Shown in pieces: positions 37,979 to 47,808 of a stretch of 64,000 bases of DNA. The stretch is taken from the NCBI GenBank assembly GCA_018881555.1, contig JACAXG010000009.1:16086151-16150150 (forward strand), written 5' to 3'. The notes beneath the pieces are model-generated. The model made no database searches and was not told the DNA's origin. It saw only the letters and a list, made by a program, of their open reading frames with translations. Position 1 is the first letter of the stretch; each line of letters opens with the position of its first letter. Origin of the DNA: Amblyornis subalaris (Eukaryota > Chordata > Aves > Passeriformes > Ptilonorhynchidae). A program made the translations under genes and the position numbers.

Positions 37979-38105
37979 TGTTGTGATTTAACCTGGCAGG
38001 CCATTAGAACACCACACATCTGCTCGTTCACTCCTCCGTGCAGTGGGATGGGGAGAGAAATAAAAGGAAAAAAAATGTAAAATTCATGGGATGAGATAAA
38101 TACAG

Positions 38106-38111
38106 TTTAAT
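38106..38111 (-). terminator. LTR polyadenylation signal (ATTAAA on minus)
   Basis: The plus strand TTTAAT gives ATTAAA on the minus strand, in the same context as the hexamer at 15788 in a sister LTR. It supports the minus orientation of the 37979-39051 element. Confidence 0.45.
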
Positions 38112-38254
38112 AGAACAGAAAAGAAAAAGATAATAATAGTGATAAAAGAATTAGAATATAAAAAACAAACAATGCACAATGTAATTGCTCACCACCTGAT
38201 AGCTGGTGCCCAGCCAGTTCCTGAGTAGCAGCCCCATGGCCAACCTTTCCCTAG

Positions 38255-38262
38255 TTTATATA
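38255..38262 (-). promoter_or_regulatory. LTR TATA-like box
   Basis: The plus strand TTTATATA reads TATATAAA on the minus strand. It lies about 145 bp upstream of the poly(A) hexamer of the same LTR and corresponds in position to the CATATAAAG at 63444-63452 in the sister copy. Whether it still drives transcription is unknown. Confidence 0.45.
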
Positions 38263-38290
38263 ATGAATGTGATGCCATATGGTATGGAAT

Positions 38291-38808
38291 TGTTGCGGCA
38301 CGCTCGGTGGTAAAGTGCCGCCAGCTTCCCGAGAGCAATCCTGCTTCCAGCGGCACCTCGGCGCGGCACACTGTGGCTTTATCACGCCCGTGCAGGCAGA
38401 CATGTTGGCTTTACACTCGCGCACCGCGCGCCTTAAGACGGGGGTAAAGAGTCAGGAGGCGGAGAGAACACTTATGGCCAATTACATGAGGGTGAGAGGG
38501 AGGAGGAAAGGCGGGATTACAATACATACAACCAATAAGGGTAGGTGAGGGGAGCAGCAGGGGAATAGGGCAAATACAGCATCGAGGACAGGAGACCTTT
38601 CCAGAGCATAACCATAAAGGGAACATAGATTGACAGGGATAAACCAACTGAATAAGGGGGACACAACTTATCAGGGCCTGGATGGGAGCGACCTTCCTAT
38701 TCATCTTAGGGGGAGACCCTGGATCCTGACCTCAGACCTCCCTTGGTCCCCTAGGTGGCTGGCCCGTCCTCTGCAGCATCCCCAGCTGCAGGCCAAGCCA
38801 CCACCACA
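38291..38808 (-). mobile_element. ERVK-type solo LTR nested in another LTR, 6-bp duplication TGGAAT
   Basis: A 518-bp element bounded by TG (38291) and CA (38808) and flanked by an exact 6-bp direct repeat TGGAAT at 38285-38290 and 38809-38814. A 6-bp duplication is the hallmark of ERVK-type (class II) insertions. Removing it restores a continuous ERVL-type LTR. The left 150 bases are strikingly CpG-rich (GCGGCACG, GGCGCGGCACA, CGCGCACCGCGCGCC), unlike all surrounding DNA, which suggests a young copy. Minus orientation is inferred: the ends read TGTGGTGG and GCCGCAACA on minus, like the clearly minus LTR at 47459-47802, and a GATAAA-like hexamer lies near 38378-38383. No internal proviral genes remain. 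Confidence 0.88.
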
Positions 38809-39051
38809 TGGAATATCCTTTTTGGCAGTTGGGTTCAGCTGTGTCTCCTCCCAGTAGCTTCCTCTGCTCCCTAGTCTACTGGCTGGTGGGGCGGGTGAGA
38901 AGCTGAAAAGTTTTTGACACAGAGTAAGCACAGCTTAGCAAAACTAAAACATTAGTGTGCTATCAAAACTCTTCTCATCCTAAATTCAAAACATAGCACT
39001 GTCACAGCTACTAAGAAGAAAATTAACTCTAACCTAAACAAAACCAGGACA

Positions 39052-39290
39052 GTGTGTTTCAGTTTGTGTCTATTGTCCCTTGTTCTGTCACTGAGCACCA
39101 CCTGACAGTCCTCAATGTATCTTCCCTTCATTCTTTTATGCATTGGTAGGATTTCCTGAAGCCTTCTCTTCTCCAGCCTGAAGAGCCCCAGATAAACTTT
39201 CTTCATAGGAGAGATGCTTTAGTGTCTTAATCATTTTCATGGTCTTTTGCTGGAATCTCTCCAGTATCTCCATGTCTCTAACAGAGCTAT
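39052..39290 (-). mobile_element. CR1 LINE, continuation right of nested LTRs
   Basis: This continues the CR1 interrupted at 37978: 'GTTTCAGTTTGTGTCTATTG', 'CCTTGTTCTGTCACTGAGCA', 'TTCTCTTCTCCAGCCTGAAG', 'TTCATAGGAGAGATGCTT', 'CTGGAATCTCTCCAGTATCT'. Together the two CR1 parts give about 480 bp of one 5'-truncated copy. Confidence 0.93.
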
Positions 39291-41369
39291 TTAAGTAGTA
39301 CATTTTTTTTCTAAGTATACTAATCCTTATTCCAAGAACATTAACCCTTTACTCCTAATTGCCTATGTCAGTAATTTTTCAAGATAATTTTGAATTAAGC
39401 TATGAATCTATATGACCCTAAAACTTAATGAGATTATTAAAACAGGTGGTGTGCATTTGTCTGCAACATACCATGTCAACCAAAGTAATATTCTTTTTGA
39501 AAGGATAACTGAAATCCTGAAAATTGGAAAGCATCAGACAGTAAGAGCATGTTCCAGTAGCTTTGCAGTACTACCAAAGTCACACTGATCAAGATATTCT
39601 CTGAGCCCTCTTTTTCTTACAGAGTATCTGGTGGCCTTCCAGGTTTTTGGAGTCCTCCAGGCTTTGTTTATACAGGCATTCTCTGTAAATTATCCAGCAT
39701 GATAGCACAGCAAATCCCTCGTAAGAGTTGCAGGTACCACAAAGACTCTATCTAAAATGTCATGCCTTAAACAAATTTCTTTTTCTATTTGAGAATGTGA
39801 ATACAATTCCCCATTGAATCCCTACCACATCTTTTATAAGACTGAATATATAGACATGAAGAAAACTTATAGGATGTATGTAAATAGTTGTAATTATTCC
39901 TTTTTTTAAGGATGTGTGTTTTACAGAAGAGTTCAATGAGATATTAAGTAAGTTTTTTAACAAATTGCTGTGTTGCAAAGCAATATGTCACATTTTAGAA
40001 GCAGAGGGAAGTACCAGACACATTTAAGTACACAAGGAAGCAACAGGAGGACATGAAAAGTATATCAACAAGCTTGCTTATTTGCTTAGATAGATTAATA
40101 TAACTTCTGCTAAAACGAGACTAGTTTGTTTTCATTTGTTTTCATTTACCAAAGTTATTTGCCCTATCATTTACATTTTAAGTTTACAGTTTACATTTTT
40201 TTACATCTTACTCCTGTTAACACAACCTTTTGTTTTACCTGAAGCTGTATACTGTTTCAGTTTTCAGGTTGGTTTTTATGTATTTATTTATTTTTTGCAC
40301 TAAGTTTTTGTCTCTTTTGTTTTTAGTGTGCTGGCAGACTCTTCCATTTAATACATACCCTCCGGGTGGCTTCCTAGAAGAGCACTATCTAAAATTGTTA
40401 CAAACAACAATTCTGCTGTAAATTTCGTGGCTCTTTCTTGTGGCTAATAATGATGCTGTTTCCTTATGCTATACTGAACCCAAACCATTTAATTTATTTC
40501 ATACTTTTTTCTTTTAATGATGCACCTTTCTGAAGCCAGGCATTAGCATTTCAAATCCAGCAACACGGAGGTTGTTCTAGATATTTAACATTTTTCTAGC
40601 TTTAGATTTTTTTCTTTAAGTGCTTGGCTCATTTCCAGTCCTTAGTCAGGAGCTTGTTTGAAAACTACTTCATTGTTAAACTGCCTAAGGTAGTAATACT
40701 GTTCTGAAAGTACTTTCTGTGTCAGTACCAAATCACTGAGGAAGAGAAAATAAGTAACACGGTAATATAAAACTTTGATTCTGTATTTGGTATTGTTCTC
40801 TGCAATTTTCCTGACTGAATTTTATAGAAGGCAAATTAATACATTTTATAAATCTTTGTGTTATTCCTTGTACCTGGTTGCAAAATATGCAGAATCATTA
40901 AAAAACCTCTTTTAATTTACAATAGTTTTTTATATAGCATTCTCGTCTATGTTGTTTCCTTTAGTTCCATTGCCAGCTTTGTATCTGCTTCTTTGAGGTG
41001 CTCTACATAGAGAATGGGTTTCAGGTTTGCTTAGAGCATCTCTGTTACTTTATTTATTCTATACTCACAAGTCAACACCCTTTGCTTAATATATGTGCTT
41101 TATTGGAAGGACAATATCTACTGACTGTCTCCTGAACAGCAATTTAGAACACCAAAGTTTCTTCATCAGTTATGCTACTAATTTACTGCCTGATCTATAA
41201 TGTGAAAATAACGTAAATTTTAAAAAAATTCTTTTAAATACCCCCATTATAATAATCAGAAAAAGACCCCAACACAATAATCATGTTCTTTCTAACTATG
41301 AAAGTGATGAAATACTGAATCAATAACAATTACAATGAAGAAATAATTTTTGAATTTTTTGTGATTTAG
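39291..41369. other. AT-rich sequence, no gene seen
   Basis: Some 2.1 kb without a recognised exon or repeat. The longest frames are under 75 codons and featureless. Confidence 0.55.
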
Positions 41370-42138
41370 AGTCACAGAAATGTAGAAAGGTTGGGATTGA
41401 TATGGACCTTAAAGATTATCAAGCTCCAAACTCTGTGCCATGGGCAGGGAACCTGCCACTAGACCAGGTTGCTCAGACCCCCATCCAACATGGTCTTGAA
41501 CACCTTCAGGGACAGGGAGTCCACAATCACTGTGGACAACTTGTTCTAGTGTCTCACTATCCTCACAGTAGAGAATCTTTCCCAATAACCAATCTAAACC
41601 CAATCTCCTTCAGTTAAGGCCATTCCCCCTTGTCCTATTACTACCCTTGTGAAAGTCCCACTTGTAAGTCTTCTTCACGTACTGGCCGGTGTACTAAGGT
41701 TTCCCTGGAGCCTTCTCTTCTCCAGGATGAATAACTCCAACTCTCAGCCTGTCACAGGGATGGTGCTCCAGACTTGTGATCTAATTAGTGGTTCTCCTCT
41801 GGACTTGTTCCAATAGGTCCGTGTCTGCATTCTGTTGGGGGCCCCAGAGCTGGATGCAGCACTCCAGGTGGGGTCTTACAAGAGCAGAGAGGGAAAATCA
41901 CCTCCCTCAACCTGTTGACCATGCCTCTTTTGATACAGCCCAGGATGCGGTTGGCTTTCTGGGCTACAAGTGCTCGTTGCCAGGTCAGGTTGAGATTTTT
42001 GTCCACAAACACTCCTAAGTCTTTCTTCCCAGAGCTCATCTCAGTCCATTCTTTGCCCAGTCTCTACTTGTGTTTGGGTTTGCCCTGACCCAGGTGCAGG
42101 ACCTTGCACCTGGCCTCACAGACTATTACGAGGTTAGC
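41370..42138 (-). mobile_element. CR1 LINE 3' portion
   Basis: A minus-strand CR1 of about 770 bp, tail at left (complement 'AGTCACAGAAATGTAGAAAG'). The minus strand still shows CR1 C-terminal blocks: 'SGKKDLGVFVDKNLNLTWQ', 'ALVAQKANRILGCIKRG' and '[10 protein letters not shown]'. The frame breaks after a 'KTPPGVL' stretch where intact copies read PHLEYC-like sequence. It belongs to a different CR1 subgroup from the 37736 copy, judged by the 3' region ('CCATGGGCAGGGAACCTGCC', 'CTAGACCAGGTTGCTCAGA'). Confidence 0.93.
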
Positions 42139-43249
42139 ACAAGTTTTGTTTTGGTTTTTTTTTTGCGCTATATTTTTATAGTTTATCTACCAGAACAGAA
42201 TTTAGTGGTTCTGAGATTTTGTATAAAAACAGGTGACAAGATATAACCATATTTTTATAACAAATTTCTCAATAATGCCATATCTATTCTATAAGTCTTT
42301 TTATAAAAGGGTTGTGAGGGCTAAATATTTTGAAGGAGGTAGATGGACTTACATTTGAAATGGTTGCGTTTCTTTCAAGAGATGATCAATTGTTTTCATG
42401 CATGAGGAAAATGCCTTCTGATATTGTGGATTCACCTTCAGTGGTATATAACTCTAAGCAAATACAGAGTCTGAAAAGTAAAGAATCAGTGCCTGGGATT
42501 TTAAATTGGATTTATTTTTAAAGTCATTCACTGAAAGCATAAAAATGCACTAAGGGAAAACAAACTGCGTAATGCTAGTTACTGCATGCATATTAATGTT
42601 TTGAGGAGTGGATATATAAAATAGATGTTTTATTTCAAGACCACTGTCATATCTCACAAACGCTTCTTGTTAATGGTCACCTTTCTTGCTTTTCCTGAAA
42701 CAAATTCTTGCCTCAAGAAAGCTGAGATGTATCTCAGCTCTTGAAATACACCAAACTGAGCTTCCAAAATCCCAAACACTTTAGTAAATTTGTTTGCAAA
42801 TTTGATGTCGGCTAAGGGGTTTATGGCATCTTTGGCTCTATGGCTTAGGTATCTTCTCTCCTCCAATGAGAAAAAAATGCAGAATATCAAGTGTCCACAA
42901 CTGAAATGAAAGAAACTTCAGAAGTAGTGGTTCCTCTTTTATTTAATTATGTATAACCATAGCATCCATGAACTACAGTCATAGACAAGAGGTCTTATCT
43001 GTTAAGTACTCTGCAAATAAAGAGCAGAAAGACGCTTCTACCATATACAGTTTATAAAATATTGTTGCTCTCTGTTCTCAGTCTTTAGACAAATCCTTGA
43101 CAAAGAATGTCATGATACATCAAATACTAAGGCCATGAACATTGTGAAAGAATGGTGGCATGCAACAGCATCAGCTTGACAAGTCATCCATTATAAGTTA
43201 CCAGCATTACCCACATTAGAATTGCTTTATCTTCACTGTAGCCAGTATC

Positions 43250-43278
43250 ATAGACAAAGACAATATGACTTTGTCTAT
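43250..43278. repeat. 10-bp perfect hairpin
   Basis: ATAGACAAAG (43250-43259) and CTTTGTCTAT (43269-43278) are exact reverse complements around a 9-base loop. No terminator-like or microRNA-like extension is seen. Confidence 0.65.
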
Positions 43279-44843
43279 ACCTCTAAAGCTTAAAGTGTTA
43301 GAGGCATCTCAAAATCCTGTCAGGGAACCTCACTCCAAATACACACAGTATCCCACAAAATTTATCTTTCTCTGCTGAAGTAATATTACTAAAGTAAAAT
43401 GATGTAATATTACTAAATCTGAGTGATCAGCATTTTCCTTTGAAATGAAAAACAATAATAATCATAATAGACTTACACTTTAACCTCCCCCATTCTCTAG
43501 GAGAAAGGGTTTCTTGTTTTCCTATACCATTTACAATTTCACTGTTGTGAGGTAGAAAGTTTGTATGCTGTTCTGGAGGGTAAACTCTGTGATTTAATAA
43601 TGAAACATTGAATTTTGTGATATCAGACATGTATGACCTATGTGCTGAAGTTACTGCATAGCCAGGCTGTTACATATTGGACTGTGTAGACTTTATTCTT
43701 TTTCTCAAAAATGTCAAATATTTAATTTAGAGTTTAGAAGTCCATGGTTTAGAAAAGTAATACATTTTTAAATGTGAAAATGTGAACCCNTGAGTTTCAT
43801 ACAAGAGGATTTTTTTTCATTGTCAAGTGTCCTTTAAGACTTGAAGAAATATACTCATTGTATTCAGTTTCGGATAACCACAAGTAGCAATGCGATGAGA
43901 AAGTTGACCATATATCCTGTTCGGGATGAATCTTTTTTTCTGATATTTTTCCTTTATTCTCTCCACGAATCCTGCTTCTCCAATAAGCTGTCTTTCATAA
44001 ATTGTTTATACAGACACTGAAGCTCTTTCTTGGTGTGTGTGAAAATCAATTTAAGTCCCTGAAGAACTTTAACTATGAGGAAGATTATGTCTTAATACTT
44101 AGTTAAAGAAAGAGTCTGGTGACGCATACAGTATGAAAATAAATGAAGGCTGCTTTGGGAGACACAAAAGGAAAAAAGAAGTATGAAGTCCTTATGTATG
44201 TATGCATTTACTCACACTCATGCTTTGCAAAGCTTCATGTTGAAATTTTTTTTTTAATCAATAGTATTCGCTTCTACTTATATTTCTTATCTCCTCTAGA
44301 GTTGTGTCACCATGAGTAGTTCTGGCAAAACTGCTGCATTTGTACTTTACAATTCTGTCATTGTCTTAGATCATCAGTACTTTACAAATTGTGAATTGCT
44401 GTAAGTTATCTTGTGGCAGACATTGCATGTCTTTGAGTTTTCCAAGAGGCTTGTGAATTTAGTGGTTATTGCTGCTAACNTAGGAGAAGTCTTTGCTCAG
44501 GGATGACTCTGGCTGTTGATATTTTGTTGGAAGGCTTTGTCGTTAATGTTTAAACAAAACTTGAGACAATATGATGCATTAGAACTTTCAATCTTAATGT
44601 GGCTGCAATTTTCTGGAAAACTGTGCTTAGCAGGGCTGTGCTTGGAAGCTGCTGTGTGGTTACTGTGAGGCTCTGGCTCATCAGTGGTGCAGGATCTAGG
44701 AGTTAGACAATCAGACATTAGAGGAATGTACATGATGTGTACCAAAAGAGAAGGTATGTGAGCACTTTGACAGTGTTGGAAGGAGGAGAATGAGAGATAA
44801 GATATGGAAATTTGCATGGGAAATCAGAAAGGAGGTAGGAACT

Positions 44844-44890
44844 GAGGACCAGTAACTACTCCGAGGACCAGTAACTACTCTGAGTACCAG
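44844..44890. repeat. 19-bp tandem duplication, about 2.4 copies
   Basis: GAGGACCAGTAACTACTCC (44844-44862) is followed directly by GAGGACCAGTAACTACTCT (44863-44881) and a partial third copy, GAGTACCAG. The single difference between the first two units implies a recent duplication. Confidence 0.85.
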
Positions 44891-46909
44891 CTATAGTCAT
44901 TCTCTTTCTTTAGACAGGTGGAGATTTAATTGTTTTACAGAGTTCAAAACAACTTCGAAGAAGAGATTCAGGGTAAAATTGCATCACATTTTTTAACCTG
45001 ACAGATTATTGATATATCTAAAATTTTCTCCTTGTGCTGCCTGCTCTTCTGATCATGACTCCGTTTCTTATTCTGGGGGGATTCTGACCCTGCACTGAAA
45101 GAACCTGCTAAAGTGATCAAAAAGTAACCTGACAATGGCTATTTTCATCCTATCCTGATGGGTTGGATAAGATCAATAAAAGGACTGCTGAGTACTAGGG
45201 TACCTCCAAAGAAAGGTTCAAGAATATTCAAATGGAAAAATGACATAGGAAGGAAGGAGAATAAGCAGCAGCAAATTGTGAATCTCAGATTAACTGAGAC
45301 ATAAAATAGAATTTAGTTTGGGGAATATTAAGAATTTTATACAACAGAATATTATACAATTTTTTATAGTTCAGTGTTGTAATCCATAGACAGATGCCTT
45401 TATAACCAGATTTTTATTAAAATACATGCTCTAGACAGCAAGAAAAAAAATGGATTACATTTCATTTGCCTTCATTTTTGATAAATCTTAACCACCAAAC
45501 GTCTTGCAGAGTTCACTTTGTATTTATTATAGAACTAACTTAAAACATTGAAATAAACTAATTCTGGTGATAATATTTATCAATTCACTCTTTGCCTTTC
45601 CTTCGATATTAGACATATATTTCCAGAACATGAAATTTTTTTGATGCATAAGTGAAGAGAGGTGGAATTTATAAATGAGAGTATCTACTCTGCTCTCAGA
45701 ATTAAATTATCCTGTTGTTCCCAATAGAGAGTTCATCTGAGCAATGCTGCAGAACAGCCTTTTAAGTGCCCAGGTCAGAAGGAGGAATCTGTTTGTTTCT
45801 CACAAAATAAAGCTGACACTGAAGGCTCATGTAGCATATCACAGGATAAGACAGATTCTCTGTTTCAGCGATTGTTCAAGAAATCTTACTGATGTCTCTC
45901 TGTCACACTGCTTTTGTTGCTAATATTGGAAAACTTATATAATGTGTGTGGAGATAATATTGGTAGCATCTTAAAGAAAACACGTTGCAGAGAGGAAGAG
46001 GAGTTAAATCTGGAGCAAAATTATGATATTCCATGCTAAGGCTGGAAGTTGGCTTGCTTTCCATAGCAGTTGGGAGGTACTGTGGCCACTTTGGCTTGCT
46101 TCTCTTGGACTTTCTTTGTATAGTGTGCTTTTTCAACTTGTAATGGTCTGAAATGGTCAAAATGGCCCTACTTTAGTGGTCCAAAAGAATTGTAAGGGTA
46201 CTGAAGTCAACAAGAAGTTTTGGACTTCCTTCTCATAGACTAGTCATAGACTCAATTTTAGAAAAGATTAAAGGGATAGTTTCTGATGCTGTGCGATACC
46301 TGTAAAAGGCCTTCACTGACACCTCATCTGCAATAAGAGGAAAAATACTTATGATTTTTTGAGGCGATGCCTAAATGTTGGGTCTCCTTGATCTATAATA
46401 ATTTTTAGTAGCTGTACTGGTTGGTTCAGATGGAAACATGGAAAACAAAGGGTTTTTCACAGAGTGCATATTGTTCTAACACTGTGGTTTGGAAGGTTTA
46501 ATGTAATTGCTAATTATTTTCATCTATAAACAAAAGTGGATTAATATACTATATGCAGTCAAAATAGATGAAACAGAGGGACACATTTCAATTAGTAGGT
46601 TTTTTTTGTCAAAATATGTAAGTTTTTCTTTGATTCTAGCATTTCTTGCTGAGACAGAGATAATATCACATTTTGGAATAGTCTTTAATAACAGTCCTTC
46701 ACTTACTTACCTTGCACGTAAATTAAAAGTAAATAGGAAATATATCTTGCTTGTACAGTGGTAATTTAAAATTGTTTCCTAATTGAGCTTCTCATAGCGT
46801 AATTTCAGTTTTCACTTATACCTGTGGTGATTCTAGCAAAATCATTCATGTGTGAATGAAAATTTAGCTTTTAAGCGAGGATAATAATCCCTAGAGTAAC
46901 ATAAAGCTG

Positions 46910-47150
46910 AGTCAGGAGGTTTAGGTTAAATGCCAGTAAAAAATTTTTCATCCAGAGGGTGGTTGGACGGTGGAACAGGCTCCCCAGGGAAGTGGCCACA
47001 GTACCAAGCCTGGCAGAGTTCAAGAAGCACTTGGACAATGCTCTCAGTCACATGGTGTGACTCTTGGGGTGTCCTGCGCAGAGCCAGGAGTTTAACTTGA
47101 TGATCCTGATGGGTTCCTTCCAACTCAGCATATTCTATGACTCTATGATT
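46910..47150 (+). mobile_element. CR1 LINE 3' end
   Basis: A plus-strand CR1 tail: 'CAGAGGGTGGTTGGACGGTG', 'AACAGGCTCCCCAGGGAAGT', 'TTCAAGAAGCACTTGGACAA', 'CTCTTGGGGTGTCCTGCGCA', ending 'CATATTCTATGACTCTATGA'. It is the same subgroup as the fragment inserted in the CR1 at 21644-21772. Confidence 0.93.
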
Positions 47151-47452
47151 TGAAACTTCAACTTTACACAGTTTATCACATAATTAAAAAATGAAATGAA
47201 TATTTTCATTTTTTTTTATCATCAATGTATAATGACTACAAAATAAGTTTTGTCAGTGGTTAAAGTGAGAAACATTTTTTACTTCTTTAATTCAGTCATT
47301 ATAGACCTGTATTCTTAGAAAAAGGTAAAGACTTTTTTTAGAAAGAATTTTTGGAATTCAAGCATATTCTTAAGATTTTTTCTCCACTTCTGTACTCAGC
47401 AAAATTTTTCCATTATCTTGGACTAGCCAAATGCTGAAAAAGAATAAGCTTG
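47151..47452. other. No feature seen
   Basis: About 300 bases of AT-rich sequence between a CR1 tail and an LTR. Confidence 0.5.
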
Positions 47453-47582
47453 TATATATGTTGCCTTCTGCTAGGAAGACAAGGCGACCTGGTTCAAGAG
47501 GCTAGCACGGCAGCCCGGCCTACCCCGTGGCCACTCGGGCCATGGACACACAGACACCAATGTGGTGGATGGTCAAATGGCG

Positions 47583-47588
47583 TTTATT
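47583..47588 (-). terminator. LTR polyadenylation signal (AATAAA on minus)
   Basis: The plus strand TTTATT gives the canonical AATAAA on the minus strand, about 20 bp downstream of a TATTTAA box of the same LTR. This fixes the orientation of the 47459-47802 element. Confidence 0.6.
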
Positions 47589-47604
47589 ATCTTATCTCAT
47601 GAGG

Positions 47605-47611
47605 TTAAATA
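47605..47611 (-). promoter_or_regulatory. LTR TATA-like box
   Basis: The plus strand TTAAATA reads TATTTAA on the minus strand, just upstream of the AATAAA hexamer in the solo LTR. It is the likely core promoter of the former provirus; present activity is unknown. Confidence 0.4.
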
Positions 47612-47808
47612 GTCGAGGGGCTTCACTACGTCAGGAAAGGGGGACTGTGGGATAGCTAGAGTTAGTAAGGAGTGGAAAACTACTGGGGTTAGGGGGGTTT
47701 GCATGCTCTTATCACAAAGGAATGAAGGGAGGAAGATTCCATGCTGCTCCTGCTTTCCGTCACATCGCGCGATCTTCCGTCCGCCTGTCCCTCTCTACCA
47801 CATATATA

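Larger units (their letters stand above)
37979..39051 (-). mobile_element. ERVL-type solo LTR, itself split by a second LTR
   Basis: Read on minus, the LTR starts at 39051 and ends at 37979 (plus-strand start TGTTGTGATTTAACC, the complement of the family's end). It is split into 37979-38290 and 38815-39051 by another LTR, and the two parts together (about 549 bp) equal the length of the sister at 63188-63755. Shared blocks include the complemented TATA region and 'GGCAGTTGGGTTCAGCTGTG'. It sits in a CR1. A possible one-mismatch duplication (TTGTG 37976-37980 and GTGTG 39052-39056) flanks it, blurred by a TG run. It has no internal genes. Confidence 0.9.
42139..46909. other. AT-rich sequence, no gene seen
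   Basis: About 4.8 kb without a recognised exon or transposon. Small local structures at 43250-43278 and 44844-44890 are listed separately. Ns are at 43790 and 44480. Frames up to 106 codons are featureless. Confidence 0.55.
47459..47802 (-). mobile_element. ERVK-type solo LTR with 6-bp duplication TATATA
   Basis: A 344-bp LTR bounded by TG (47459) and CA (47802), flanked by TATATA at 47453-47458 and 47803-47808. The 6-bp repeat fits ERVK-type elements, though a simple-sequence target lowers its weight. The minus strand has the right order of signals: TATTTAA (complement of 47605-47611), then AATAAA (complement of 47583-47588), then a GC-rich 3' part ending AGGCAACA. The GC-rich segments with CpGs contrast with the AT-rich flanks. 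Its ends resemble those of the nested LTR at 38291-38808 (TGTGGT and GCAACA), suggesting one broad family of different lengths. No internal sequence remains. Confidence 0.9.
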
